From: Leptolyngbya boryana PCC 6306
GTDB taxonomy: Bacteria > Cyanobacteriota > Cyanobacteriia > Leptolyngbyales > Leptolyngbyaceae
DNA length: 64,000 nucleotides
Reading direction: 5' to 3'
Assembly: GCF_000353285.1 (NCBI RefSeq)
Contig: NZ_KB731324.1
Location: forward strand, 3,118,577-3,182,576
Made by a program: the position numbers and the translations under genes. The notes below the pieces were generated by a model, which saw only the letters and a program-made list of their open reading frames with translations, had not been told where the DNA came from and ran no database searches. Shown one piece after another: positions 1 through 9,017 of the stretch (position 1 is its first letter; each line of letters opens with the position of its first letter).

Positions 1-465
1 TTAATCGTTTTCGATAATCTTCGCTCTCCAGAACTCATCCGCAAAAATGCTTTGCGCCGAGTCACGACCTTGTTAGTTCTAACAGCGCTGCTTGGAAGTT
101 TGAGTTTACCTGAATATGTGTTTGCGCTTGAGAAACCACAATCTCGCTTTTCCATGCTTCAACCCATTGCGACACTAGGGCAAGCTGGCTTTATCGGAGA
201 GTATTGGGCATCTTATCTCATGTGCATTGTGGCTCCGGAGCAAACAAGCTGCACACCTCATGACCAAAGTTTTTTTCGGTGCGGGCGTTGTGTTCAAGCA
301 GTACTTGCCTCGCCTATAATCTATCTCGTTGAGCGCGACTGGCTAGAGTCGTTTCCTGAAGAAATTGAGCAATTTGGTCAACGCTTAGAGAAACAGGGAA
401 AAGTTAAAAAAATTGCTGGATATTGGATGGCTCCCTACCGCAACATGACTGTATCAAAGAATTGA
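1..465 (+). CDS. C-terminal part of a membrane protein, cut by window start
   Basis: The reading frame is open from base 1 to the TGA at 463-465, so the start lies outside the window; the first in-frame start-like codon inside (TTG at 52) is not convincing. The visible 154 residues hold one hydrophobic segment (about residues 22-40) followed by a soluble tail with four Cys residues in a short stretch (CIVAPEQTSC and CGRC). This looks like the last membrane helix and outer domain of a polytopic protein, for example a glycosyltransferase-like membrane enzyme, but I do not recognise the family. Confidence 0.6.
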   Translation, partial: LIVFDNLRSPELIRKNALRRVTTLLVLTALLGSLSLPEYVFALEKPQSRFSMLQPIATLGQAGFIGEYWASYLMCIVAPEQTSCTPHDQSFFRCGRCVQAVLASPIIYLVERDWLESFPEEIEQFGQRLEKQGKVKKIAGYWMAPYRNMTVSKN

Positions 466-532
466 ACAAATCAGTCTTATGGACAATCGCTGAAAGTATT
501 GTTATGCGCCAAAACATACACAAGACGCTGCA

Positions 533-925
533 TTAATTGACGATTCGATAGCGCACGAGCTTTCTGACCTCTTGAATCGGTATCCCAATTTCCTCTGCGA
601 TCATAGATTCAATTTGTCTCGATTCAGTCATCGGGAACTCGTATTCTAATTTTTTCAGATTAGAATCAGTCGTTTTAATCGAGACTGCGGTTGCTTTACG
701 ACGCTGATCAATCTCGGCATGAATCACCAAAATTGTGACAGATAGCTTCATTTCCAACTGCGTATCGGCTTGAAGCTGAGTTGGACTCGTATAAGAGCTG
801 TACAACACTTGAGACGCGATCGCACTTCCCGTCAGCCAGAACAGAATGCCAGCCAGTGCCAGCACCAGCCAAAATTCTGCGCCGATCGATTTAACCTGCC
901 GAATGACTCGCCGGAGCCGTTTCAT
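533..925 (-). CDS. Small single-span membrane protein of unknown function
   Basis: The protein has 130 residues: a basic N-terminus, one hydrophobic helix (about residues 18-36) and a charged soluble domain. The ATG at 925 is preferred over the GTG six bases upstream because an AAGG Shine-Dalgarno lies 5 bases before the ATG. It is divergent from the regulator gene at 1048. No family is recognised; no catalytic motif is visible. Confidence 0.6.
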   Translation of the reverse strand: MKRLRRVIRQVKSIGAEFWLVLALAGILFWLTGSAIASQVLYSSYTSPTQLQADTQLEMKLSVTILVIHAEIDQRRKATAVSIKTTDSNLKKLEYEFPMTESRQIESMIAEEIGIPIQEVRKLVRYRIVN

Positions 926-1047
926 AACCACCTTCTCTAGACCGTGAGCTAGCGTAATCCCTGGAGATAGATTTGAAATCTTGCCAGAGCAGGAAGTTTG
1001 TCAGCCTGGAACTCTCTAATTTGAAAGAGTCGTATTTTTATTCAGCA

Positions 1048-1722
1048 ATGCGAATTCTGCTCGTTGAAGATGATCCTGAACAACTCGAACCCCTCCATAC
1101 CGCACTATCAGAGGTTGGGCATATTGTTGATGCGGTGCAGAACGGCGAAATCGCGCAGTGGATTTTGTCGCAGCGTCACTATGATCTGCTCATTCTGGAT
1201 TGGATGCTGCCCGAGGTGAGTGGAATTGATCTCTGTCTGGGCTACCGCAGTGCTGGAAAAACTTCACCTGTGCTCATCCTCACGGCAAAAGACACGACGA
1301 GCGATAAAATTACTGGCTTAGATGCGGGAGCCGATGATTATCTCGTTAAGCCTGTTGATGTGTTTGAATTGCTAGCACGAGTTCGGGCATTGGGCAGACG
1401 CTCTCCACTGTGGCAAGGGGAAACGCTTCAAATCGAAGACCTCATGCTTAACTTAACCACGCTCTCCATAGAACGTCACGATCGCGCTATTCAACTTTCA
1501 ACCCGAGAATTTCAACTGCTAGAATATCTCATGCGTCATCCGCGTCAAGTTCTGAGTCGAGATCAGTTAGAGCACGCGTTATGGGAGTGGGGTGATGAAC
1601 CAGAGAGTAACGCAATCACTGCCCTTGTGCGGCGACTCCGGCAACGTTTAGAATCCCTTGAAGTTGCAGACTGGATTGAAACCGTTTATGGCATGGGCTA
1701 TCGTCTGAGTCCGAAAGTATAG
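1048..1722 (+). CDS. rppA: OmpR-family response regulator, RppA/NrsR-like
   Basis: The 224-residue protein has a receiver domain (acidic pair D8/D9, phospho-acceptor D51 in LLILDWMLP, Lys in YLVKP) and a C-terminal winged helix ending in ETVYGMGYRL. The helix contains WEWGDEPESNA, which I recall from cyanobacterial RppA regulators; those and NrsR respond to redox or metal signals. The start is the ATG before RILLVEDD; the open frame extends upstream to 973 but that stretch is not protein-like. The partner kinase starts 15 bp downstream. The name is by resemblance only; the signal sensed cannot be read from the sequence. Confidence 0.8.
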   Translation: MRILLVEDDPEQLEPLHTALSEVGHIVDAVQNGEIAQWILSQRHYDLLILDWMLPEVSGIDLCLGYRSAGKTSPVLILTAKDTTSDKITGLDAGADDYLVKPVDVFELLARVRALGRRSPLWQGETLQIEDLMLNLTTLSIERHDRAIQLSTREFQLLEYLMRHPRQVLSRDQLEHALWEWGDEPESNAITALVRRLRQRLESLEVADWIETVYGMGYRLSPKV

Positions 1723-1737
1723 GAGGTTGAGCCGTTT

Positions 1738-3054
1738 ATGTTCACGCGCAGCCGTCGGAATCTTTCTCGTTGGTTTATGCTTTCAATGGGAAGTATTCTG
1801 ATGGTCTTTGCGGTTACTCGCTATTATCTGACTGCGATCGAGCGCTTGAAGTATCTCGATCAACTGCTGTATAAGAAGGCTCAGGTCGTTGCCGCGACAG
1901 TACAGTACAAGCAGCGAGACGGACACCGCCAAATTGACTTCAGAAATGTTCCGTTTCTAGGAGAGTCGCCGTTGCCCCCTGGAAGTGATGCCGTGTATGC
2001 ACGATGGTATGACCCACAAGGACGATTACAGCAGTTTTTTGGAATTGCTTCGCCGCCTGCAATGTTAGAAGATGTTCCAGAGTTACACACGCTGACGATT
2101 GATGCGGGACTCTTGAGCGGTGCCGATGGCGTTGTGCAAAGCGCTGATCAACTGATGTTAGTACGGCAGATTACGCTGCCTGTGCAATATCGAGGGCAAA
2201 TGCTAGGCTACTTGCAAGTTGCAGTTCCCCTTGCCCCCTTACAAAGAGAATTACAGCAAGATTTACTGATATCTTTGATCTCGATTCAAATTGCCCTGAT
2301 TGTGATTGTGGTGACAGCATGGGCATTAAGCGGCGTGGCAATGCAACCAATTCAGGAGTCGTATGATCACTTGCAGAAATTTACAGCAGATGCGTCTCAC
2401 GAACTCCGAACCCCGCTTGCCGCAATTTTAAGTAACGCTCAAGTTGGATTGCTTGCTCCAATGGAAAAGGGAGAAAGCAAGCATCAACGCCTCGAAAAAA
2501 TTGCTGCGACTGCGAAATCAATGACGGTTTTAATTAGCAATCTGCTCTTTTTGGCAAGGCGTTCTGGTCGGATTACTGATGAAGCCCTACAACCGACAGA
2601 TTTGGGTCGCGTCCTACAAGAACTGATCAAAGAATCGACGATTCGGACGGTTGCTCAGCGGGTTCAGTTGAGTCTAGACTTACCCGAACGCGCTGTCACG
2701 ATTCATGCAGACCCAGAACTCCTAAAGCAAGCGATCGCGAATCTGATCACGAATGCCTGTAAGTATACGCCTGCGGATGGAACAGTGAATCTCAGGCTGT
2801 TTGTTCAGTCTCGTCAAGCGATCGTACAAGTAGAAGACACGGGCATTGGAATTCCAGCTGAGCACCTGCCGCATATTTTTGAGCGATTTTATCGGGTCGA
2901 TCAGGATCGCTCTAGAGACCGAGGAGGAACAGGGTTAGGGCTTGCGATCGCCCAACAAATTATTACGGCACATGGCGGAACGATTACCGCTCGAAGTTCA
3001 GTTGGACAGGGTTCAGTATTCCAAATTGTGCTTCCGCTCCAGTCCTCTATCTAA
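1738..3054 (+). CDS. rppB: Sensor histidine kinase, RppB/NrsS-like
   Basis: This 438-residue kinase has an N-terminal membrane helix (about 13-30), an extracytoplasmic domain of about 140 residues, a second helix (about 178-198), a HisKA domain with H221 in [13 protein letters not shown] and a HATPase domain with N, G1 (DTGIGI), F (FERFYRVD) and G2 ([10 protein letters not shown]) boxes. The AGGAGG ribosome site overlaps the stop codon of the regulator, so the two genes form an operon. The architecture and the LSGVAMQPIQ linker match cyanobacterial RppB/NrsS-type kinases. The ligand is unknown. Confidence 0.8.
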   Translation: MFTRSRRNLSRWFMLSMGSILMVFAVTRYYLTAIERLKYLDQLLYKKAQVVAATVQYKQRDGHRQIDFRNVPFLGESPLPPGSDAVYARWYDPQGRLQQFFGIASPPAMLEDVPELHTLTIDAGLLSGADGVVQSADQLMLVRQITLPVQYRGQMLGYLQVAVPLAPLQRELQQDLLISLISIQIALIVIVVTAWALSGVAMQPIQESYDHLQKFTADASHELRTPLAAILSNAQVGLLAPMEKGESKHQRLEKIAATAKSMTVLISNLLFLARRSGRITDEALQPTDLGRVLQELIKESTIRTVAQRVQLSLDLPERAVTIHADPELLKQAIANLITNACKYTPADGTVNLRLFVQSRQAIVQVEDTGIGIPAEHLPHIFERFYRVDQDRSRDRGGTGLGLAIAQQIITAHGGTITARSSVGQGSVFQIVLPLQSSI

Positions 3055-3366
3055 TTTATAACTTTCATCTTCTCTAACTTGATATCTATCTAAAGGCAGT
3101 CGATTTTCTAGCAAAATCCTTTGACTACTATGGCTTCAATGTACAAATAGTATTTCTTTCAACTACTCCTTTAGAGATATCTCAGAGACATTGTTAGAAA
3201 TTATGATCAATTTATTAAGTTTGTCACTTTTGCGTCACTTTTAGTATCGACGCTAAGAATAAGAAATCAATCGCTTGCAGTTCAAGCAGTTCTATCCTCT
3301 AATCGTTCGTTTTACGGACTTGTGAGGTTTATAAATCAGGCATAAGCTGCATTGGAGAAGACAATC
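3055..3366. other. Intergenic region with a paired direct repeat
   Basis: No gene is visible in these 312 bases. The only structure is a GTCACTTTT direct repeat at 3223-3231 and 3234-3242, listed separately. A TAAGAAT-like -10 element lies just after it, so this is the probable promoter of the secreted-protein gene at 3367. Confidence 0.5.
3223..3242 (+). promoter_or_regulatory. Direct repeat, candidate OmpR-type regulator site
   Basis: Two perfect copies of GTCACTTTT are spaced 11 bp start to start, which is about one helical turn. OmpR-family regulators commonly bind such repeats. It is about 125 bp upstream of the secreted-protein gene and lies just behind a regulator/kinase operon, so regulation by the RppA-like protein is a reasonable guess. 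This is inference from spacing only. Confidence 0.35.
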
Positions 3367-3756
3367 ATGAAACGAATTAGGTTACTGATGTCCATCACAG
3401 CTTTGATCGGCACAGCATCTCCGACTATTGCACAAACATCACCTGAAAATCGCTCTCCATCCTCTCAGGATGCCAGCGTTCAGGTCAATCGTAGTGTGCC
3501 TCTGGTCATGGTGCATGGACGTATTAATCAAGTCCGTGAAACTCAGTTTAGCCTCGATTCTAATCTTGGTTTGTTGACTGTGAACAAGCGAGAGATGATC
3601 GACCTACGACCGAATGAGCCTGTAACGGTCGTCGTTGTCCCAGATGCACAGGCGAGTGTATTCGATGCCTATTCGATTACTCGTGCAGATGGGACAAATA
3701 TTACCTTTAATTCAACTGGAACTGTAATTCAGAGAATTGCAGACCAGTTCAACTAA
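3367..3756 (+). CDS. Secreted protein of unknown function
   Basis: The 129-residue product starts with a signal peptide (MKRIRLLMSITALIGTASP, cleavage near TIAQ). The mature part is a small beta-rich domain of about 100 residues without catalytic motifs. The start is the ATG with GGAG about 9 bases upstream; a TTG at 3352 is in frame but overlaps this ribosome site. It lies downstream of the two-component operon and could be its target. The stop codon lies within a 14-bp tandem duplication (3744-3771). Confidence 0.6.
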   Translation: MKRIRLLMSITALIGTASPTIAQTSPENRSPSSQDASVQVNRSVPLVMVHGRINQVRETQFSLDSNLGLLTVNKREMIDLRPNEPVTVVVVPDAQASVFDAYSITRADGTNITFNSTGTVIQRIADQFN

Positions 3757-3771
3757 ACCAGTTCAACTAAA
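3744..3771 (+). repeat. 14-bp tandem duplication across a stop codon
   Basis: The unit CCAGTTCAACTAAA occurs twice, head to tail and without mismatch. The first copy carries the TAA stop of the secreted-protein gene. It is probably a recent replication-slippage event. Confidence 0.8.
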
Positions 3772-3829
3772 CCCTGTTCAAATCAATGAACTTAAGACGC
3801 GATTACTTTTTGGGAACTACGAGGTACTT

Positions 3830-5188
3830 GTGACTAAACTGGACACACCTTATTCCTTAAATTCATCTGCTAGTCATGCAGATTTAAAGTCACCTACCCT
3901 GACGCTCTCAGATGCGATCGCCATTATTGTTGGTATTGTGATTGGAGCAGGCATCTTTGAGACTCCTGCGCTCGTTGCTGCAAATAGCGGTAACGGTTTT
4001 ATTGTCTTACTGACTTGGGTAATTGGGGGGGCTGTCTCCTTTGTTGGAGCGTTGTGCTATGCCGAACTAGCTACAACCTATCCGCACGTTGGAGGAAACT
4101 ATGAGTACCTGAAACGGGCATTTGGTCAGAATGTCGCATTTCTGTTTGCTTGGGCACGCATGACTGTCATTCAAACCGGATCAATTGCTTTACTCGCCTT
4201 TATCTTTGGTGACTATGCGTCTCAACTCTTTAGTTTAGGATCAGGGTCATCTTCAATTTATGCTGTCGGTGCGATCGCACTTCTCACCAGCCTTAATATC
4301 ATTGGCATTCGACAAGGGAAACGGATTCAGAATGGGCTGACTGTGATCACGATTCTAGGATTAGTAACGATTACTATTTTAGGATTATTGCTGGGTCGCC
4401 CCTCACCTCAGTTAGCAGCACCGATCGTTGCTTCGAGTAACTGGGGATCAGCAATGCTGTTTGTCCTATTGTCCTATGGGGGTTGGAATGAAGCCGCTTA
4501 TATCTCTGCGGAAATTCAAAGACCTCAGCGGAATATTGTGCGATCGCTGCTCTGGAGCATTGGCATTATCACTGCTTTGTACGTGTTGATTAATGCGGCA
4601 TTTTTGCGCGGATTGGGTGTGTCGGGAATGGCACAATCTCAAGCGATCGCAGCCGATTTGATGCGACAAATCTTGGGGGAGCCAGGAGCCGTTTTGATCA
4701 GTGCGCTGATTGCGATGACTGCGTTAGGCTCGTTGAATGCTTCAATTTTTACGGGAGCGAGAACGAACTATGCTTTCGGGCAAGATGTCGCTTTGTTCAA
4801 CTTTCTAGGACGCTGGCGGTCTCAGGCAGGAACTCCCATGACCGGGTTTTTAGTTCAGGGTGCGATCGCGCTGCTGCTTGTCTTCATGGGAACCTTCACT
4901 CGCAACGGATTTGAAGCGATGGTCGATTACACTGCTCCGGTGTTTTGGTTCTTCTTTCTCCTGAGTGGGATTTCCTTAGTTCTGCTCAGAATGAAAGATC
5001 CGCATCGTCTTCGGCCGTTTCGCGTGCCATTCTACCCAGTGACACCCCTGTTATTTTGTGCCGTCTGTAGCTATCTACTGTACTCCAGCCTCGTTTATAC
5101 AGGCTTAGGTGCGAGCGTTGGCATCATTGTTGTGGCTCTGGGTATTCCGTTTTTGTATTGGTCTCGGATTCAACATCGTCGTTCATAA
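3830..5188 (+). CDS. APC-family amino acid permease
   Basis: The 452-residue protein is hydrophobic throughout, with about 12 membrane helices. Its first helix carries the APC-family substrate motif (IVIGAGIFETPALVA), and the GGWNEAAYISAEIQ segment is typical of LAT/SLC7-type permeases. It should take up amino acids or related compounds across the plasma membrane. I chose GTG at 3830 because GAGG lies 5 bases upstream and the longer open frame overlaps the preceding gene. The substrate cannot be told. Confidence 0.8.
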   Translation: MTKLDTPYSLNSSASHADLKSPTLTLSDAIAIIVGIVIGAGIFETPALVAANSGNGFIVLLTWVIGGAVSFVGALCYAELATTYPHVGGNYEYLKRAFGQNVAFLFAWARMTVIQTGSIALLAFIFGDYASQLFSLGSGSSSIYAVGAIALLTSLNIIGIRQGKRIQNGLTVITILGLVTITILGLLLGRPSPQLAAPIVASSNWGSAMLFVLLSYGGWNEAAYISAEIQRPQRNIVRSLLWSIGIITALYVLINAAFLRGLGVSGMAQSQAIAADLMRQILGEPGAVLISALIAMTALGSLNASIFTGARTNYAFGQDVALFNFLGRWRSQAGTPMTGFLVQGAIALLLVFMGTFTRNGFEAMVDYTAPVFWFFFLLSGISLVLLRMKDPHRLRPFRVPFYPVTPLLFCAVCSYLLYSSLVYTGLGASVGIIVVALGIPFLYWSRIQHRRS

Positions 5189-5209
5189 AACAACTTAGGA
5201 GTTAGAACT

Positions 5210-5842
5210 ATGCAATTCAAACGTTTGTTTGCTGGATTGGTCATTGGGCTGAGTGTTGTGGGAGTGGGTGTAGGATGCACTCAACAGCGCGATTTTCAAG
5301 CCGATGCTCAAACGAATCCTGCTACGACTCAACCACCCCAATCACCAGCTCCAGCCCGCTCTCCAGATGTTCCTTATGTCCCGACTCCTCAAGCTGTGGT
5401 CGATCGGATGCTACAAATCGCAAATGTGAACAGCAACGATGTGGTGTATGACTTGGGAAGTGGAGATGGTCGGATTCCGATTACTGCCGTTCGGCAATTT
5501 AATGTAAAACGAGCGATCGGAGTCGATATCAATCCTCAACGGGTACAAGAAGCCAACCAAAATGCTCAACAAGCAAACGTCACCGATCGCGTAGAGTTTC
5601 GAGAGCAAGATTTATTCGAGACAGATTTTCGAGAAGCGACTGTTGTCACCCTTTACTTACTTCCTGAAGTCAATTTACGGTTACGCCCGAAATTGCTCAG
5701 TGAACTCAAACCTGGTACTCGCATTGTTTCTCACGCTTTTGACATGGGCGATTGGAAACCGGAACGTGTTGAAAATGTCGATGGGCGAGTGATCTATTAC
5801 TGGACAGTTCCAGAAAATGTTCCCGCCAATCTTAAACAATAA
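5210..5842 (+). CDS. Lipoprotein with class I SAM-methyltransferase domain
   Basis: The 210-residue protein begins with a lipoprotein signal with lipid-modifiable C23, then a Pro/Gln-rich linker to about residue 58. A class I methyltransferase fold follows: motif I VVYDLGSGDGR (D81-G87), an acidic loop GVDIN and motif EQDLFE. The last strand and helix of a full methyltransferase are short. An exported SAM-dependent enzyme would lack cofactor, so the export signal or the activity is puzzling; related cyanobacterial proteins are known but uncharacterised to my knowledge. AGGAG lies 8 bases before the ATG. Confidence 0.75.
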   Translation: MQFKRLFAGLVIGLSVVGVGVGCTQQRDFQADAQTNPATTQPPQSPAPARSPDVPYVPTPQAVVDRMLQIANVNSNDVVYDLGSGDGRIPITAVRQFNVKRAIGVDINPQRVQEANQNAQQANVTDRVEFREQDLFETDFREATVVTLYLLPEVNLRLRPKLLSELKPGTRIVSHAFDMGDWKPERVENVDGRVIYYWTVPENVPANLKQ

Positions 5843-5900
5843 ACTCACTCAATCAATCACTGCACTCACTCACTCACTCAGTTTAATCACTACTCTCACC
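5843..5900 (+). repeat. Simple-sequence tract rich in CACT/CAAT tetramers
   Basis: The stretch after the methyltransferase stop contains four consecutive copies of CACT plus scattered CAAT and CACT units. This is a slippage-prone microsatellite in the leader of the fasciclin gene. Confidence 0.6.
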
Positions 5901-5921
5901 TCAATTTTTTGGAGACATATC

Positions 5922-6530
5922 ATGAGACAACAACTGAAAAAAACAATTGCTGCAACTGCTTTAGGTGCGATTCTGATGCCGATCGTTGCTGCTTGTGGGG
6001 GACAACCCACCGCAGAAGCACCCACGCAACCTGCTCCCGAAGCGACGACTGCTCCGGTTGCTCCGGCTCCGGGTACTCAAGGTTCCCCGGCTCCAGGCAC
6101 ACAAGCAAACGCTGGCAATGTAACGGATCTGATTGGGAGCAACCCTTCGCTCAGCACACTTTCTTCTGTAATCAATGAAGCAGATTTGAGCAATACATTA
6201 GGAGAAGGTGGACCTTACACCGTATTTGCACCCTCGGATCAAGCATTTGCAGCTCTCCCTGCTGAAACTCGTGAGCGTCTGCTTCGAGAGGAGAATCGAC
6301 AGTTACTTCGCCAAATTCTGACTTACCACGTGGTTCCGGGCAGCTTAACCGCGAATCAATTGCAGCCAGGTCAAGTTCAAACGCAAGCCGGGAACTCAGT
6401 CAACGTGCAAGTGGATGGACAGCAGGTTCGGGTGAATGAAGCGCGAGTTATCCAACCGGATTTACAAGCATCAAACGGCGTGGTGCATATTGTCGATCGC
6501 ATTATCTTACCGCCCAATGTCAATCTGTAA
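5922..6530 (+). CDS. Fasciclin (FAS1)-domain lipoprotein
   Basis: The 202-residue protein has a lipoprotein signal with C25 in IVAACGG, a Pro/Ala/Thr linker to about residue 60 and one FAS1 domain. Recognisable FAS1 motifs are YTVFAPSDQAFAALP, LLRQILTYHVVPG and the final VVHIVDRIILPP. FAS1 proteins mediate surface adhesion or protein contacts outside the cell. GGAG lies 9 bases before the ATG. It is 80 bases after the methyltransferase lipoprotein and in the same direction. Confidence 0.85.
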   Translation: MRQQLKKTIAATALGAILMPIVAACGGQPTAEAPTQPAPEATTAPVAPAPGTQGSPAPGTQANAGNVTDLIGSNPSLSTLSSVINEADLSNTLGEGGPYTVFAPSDQAFAALPAETRERLLREENRQLLRQILTYHVVPGSLTANQLQPGQVQTQAGNSVNVQVDGQQVRVNEARVIQPDLQASNGVVHIVDRIILPPNVNL

Positions 6531-6568
6531 CATGAATCTGTAACGGATGCGTGAGAGGGAAACTTGTG

Positions 6569-7378
6569 ATGAAAGGATTAGCTGGAAAGAATGCGCTCAT
6601 TACAGGAGCAAGTTCCGGGATTGGACAAGCGATTGCAATTCGTCTCGCTCAGGAAGGCTGCAACATTGCGATTAACTATCGCAAGACGGTTGAGGAAGCT
6701 GAAACGACCGAGGAGATTGCACTGCAAAAAGCTTGTGGTCAAGTAAATGATTGTGGAGTCAAATCACTTTTGGTTCAAGGGGATGTGTCCAAAGAGGAAG
6801 ACATTCTCAACATGATCAACACGACCATTGATCAATTTGGCAGCTTGGATATTTTGATCAACAATGCCGGGGTGCAAACAGAGTCTCCCTCTCACGAAAT
6901 TGAGGTCGATGAGTTCGATCGCATTCTATCGATTAACTTGCGGGGTGCATTTTTATGTGCGCGAGAAGCGATTAAGCATTTCATTGCTCGCAACCAACCT
7001 GGCACGATTATCAATATCTCTAGCGTTCATGAAGTCATTCCTCGACCGTCGTATTTAACTTACTCGATGAGTAAAGGCGGCATGGGAAACCTGACGAAAA
7101 CCTTAGCGCTGGAATATGCCGATCGCGGAATTCGAGTCAATGCGATCGCGCCTGGGGCAACGATTACTCCAATCAATGAAGCTTGGACAGAGGATTCAGA
7201 GCAAAAAGCGATCGTGGAAAGCCACATTCCAATGGGTCGCGCCGGAACCTCTGAGGAAATGGCTGCTGCGGTTGCCTTTCTCGCTTCTTCAGAAGCAGCT
7301 TACATCACGGGGCAAACCTTGTTTATTGATGGTGGACTCACGCTCTATGCCGATTTTCGAGAATCGTGGTCTGCCTAA
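6569..7378 (+). CDS. SDR oxidoreductase, glucose 1-dehydrogenase-like
   Basis: The 269-residue protein is a classical short-chain dehydrogenase: TGASSGIG (residues 13-20) binds the dinucleotide, NNAG follows, and the Ser-Tyr-Lys set is visible in NISSV and YSMSK. The C-terminal ITGQTLFIDGGLTLY is typical of glucose 1-dehydrogenase-like members. It would oxidise a sugar or polyol with NAD(P). ATG at 6569 or the GTG just before it could start translation. The invertase gene follows after 57 bp, which suggests a joint role in sugar metabolism. Confidence 0.8.
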   Translation: MKGLAGKNALITGASSGIGQAIAIRLAQEGCNIAINYRKTVEEAETTEEIALQKACGQVNDCGVKSLLVQGDVSKEEDILNMINTTIDQFGSLDILINNAGVQTESPSHEIEVDEFDRILSINLRGAFLCAREAIKHFIARNQPGTIINISSVHEVIPRPSYLTYSMSKGGMGNLTKTLALEYADRGIRVNAIAPGATITPINEAWTEDSEQKAIVESHIPMGRAGTSEEMAAAVAFLASSEAAYITGQTLFIDGGLTLYADFRESWSA

Positions 7379-7435
7379 ATTGAAAGCTGATCAAGCGATT
7401 TCTCAATCCAAAGTAGACTTTATTGCGCCAACTCA

Positions 7436-8800
7436 ATGAACATTCAACAATCTTCGGAGCACCACTTAAACGAGGCAAGAGAGCTTCTCAATCAGTCAAT
7501 TCTGTATTATCGGGGTCAGCCCATCGGCACGATCGCCGCACAAGATCCCACAGTCGATGCTCTGAACTACGATCAATGTTTTATCCGCGATTTTGTCCCT
7601 TCTGCGTTGGTCTTCCTGATGCAAGGTCAGACAGATATTGTTCGGAACTTCTTGATTGAAACACTGAACTTGCAAAGCCAACCGAAAGAAATGGACTGCT
7701 TTGAGGCAGAAACGGGATTGATGCCTGCAAGTTTCAAAGTCGTTCAAGCAGATGGAAAAGAATGGTTAGAGGCGGATTTTGGAGAAGCAGCGATCGCGCG
7801 AGTGCCGCCAGCCGATTCTTGCCTCTGGTGGCTGATTTTACTTCGAGCTTACGTTCAAGCAACCGGAGATGTCGCACTCGCACATCAGCCCGAATTTCAA
7901 ACGGGAATCAAGCTCATTCTTGATCTTTGTTTGGCGCATCGGTTCTCGCTCTATCCTACGCTGCTGGTTCCTGATGGGGCTTTTATGATCGATCGACGCA
8001 TGGGTGTGTACGGTCATCCCCTAGAGATTCAGGTGCTTTTCTATGCAGGGTTGCGAGTTGCACAAGAGTTTCTGCTGCCAGAAGAAGAACGCTATCTCAA
8101 GGCAGTAACACAGCGTCTCAGCGCATTACATTATCATGTCTGGGAATACTACTGGATTGATCTCAACCGCCTCAATCAAATCTACCGGTTTGAGGTAGAT
8201 GAATATGGTGAAAACATTGCGAATAAGTTTAATATCTATCCAGCATCGATTCCCGCTTGGTTAACAGATTGGTTGCCTGAAACAGGAGGCTACTTAGCTG
8301 GAAATTTGGGACCTGGACGGCTCGATTTTCGCTTTTTCGCATTGGGAAATCTGTTAGCGATCGTCTTCTCACTCGCAGATGAAGCTGAATCTCAAAGGAT
8401 TATGAATTTGTTTGAGCAGCGTTGGCAAGATCTCATTGGCTATATGCCTGTGAAGCTTTGCTATCCTGCGATCGAGGGAGAAGAATGGCGAACACTCACC
8501 GGGTGTGACCCAAAAAATTCGCCTTGGTCGTATCACAATGGGGGCAATTGGGCAGTACTGCTTTGGGCATTTGCGATCGCGGCTCAAAAAACAGGTCGAG
8601 TCGAGTTAGCAGAACGTGCCATTCAAATTGCCGAACATCGTTTAGTGCAAGACAACTATCCAGAATACTATGACGGTCGCTCTGGACACTTGATTGGAAG
8701 AGAAGCTCGATTATCTCAAACCTGGAGCATTGCAGGCTTGCTCGCTGCCAAAGAATTCATTGCCCATCCGGCTCATTTAGCTCTGATTAGTCTTGAATAA
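7436..8800 (+). CDS. invA: Alkaline/neutral invertase, GH100
   Basis: The 454-residue enzyme matches the full length of cyanobacterial GH100 invertases, which split sucrose into glucose and fructose in the cytosol. Seen are [49 protein letters not shown] and [18 protein letters not shown], all family hallmarks including the catalytic-acid region. In Anabaena such invertases channel sucrose carbon. The ATG lies 57 bp after the SDR gene. Confidence 0.92.
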   Translation: MNIQQSSEHHLNEARELLNQSILYYRGQPIGTIAAQDPTVDALNYDQCFIRDFVPSALVFLMQGQTDIVRNFLIETLNLQSQPKEMDCFEAETGLMPASFKVVQADGKEWLEADFGEAAIARVPPADSCLWWLILLRAYVQATGDVALAHQPEFQTGIKLILDLCLAHRFSLYPTLLVPDGAFMIDRRMGVYGHPLEIQVLFYAGLRVAQEFLLPEEERYLKAVTQRLSALHYHVWEYYWIDLNRLNQIYRFEVDEYGENIANKFNIYPASIPAWLTDWLPETGGYLAGNLGPGRLDFRFFALGNLLAIVFSLADEAESQRIMNLFEQRWQDLIGYMPVKLCYPAIEGEEWRTLTGCDPKNSPWSYHNGGNWAVLLWAFAIAAQKTGRVELAERAIQIAEHRLVQDNYPEYYDGRSGHLIGREARLSQTWSIAGLLAAKEFIAHPAHLALISLE

Positions 8801-9017
8801 CTGTTTGAAACACCGTTTCATCTGCTGTCGGGTCAACTGAACTTGCCTTGAAGAGGATTTGATCACCAGAATCTGGCTCGTAATCCAGGATGAGAAATGC
8901 CAGAATTAAGCGATCGGTTTCGCTTTGATGAATGGAATGGAAGACTCTTTGACGCTCACAGTTTTGATAAGTACCACCGTTGGTGTTGGCATCGGCGCTC
9001 AGGTCATCGCTCGATAT
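8787..9017 (-). pseudogene. Possible gene remnant antisense to the invertase/antiporter junction
   Basis: A minus-strand frame is open from 9017 to a TAA at 8787-8789. It has no ATG, GTG or TTG. Its last 45 or so residues read like real protein (SETDRLILAFLILDYEPDSG, then about 25 more residues ending VFQTVIQD). The upstream half runs antisense to the antiporter start and looks less protein-like. It may be the tail of a decayed gene. I do not recognise the family. Confidence 0.3.
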
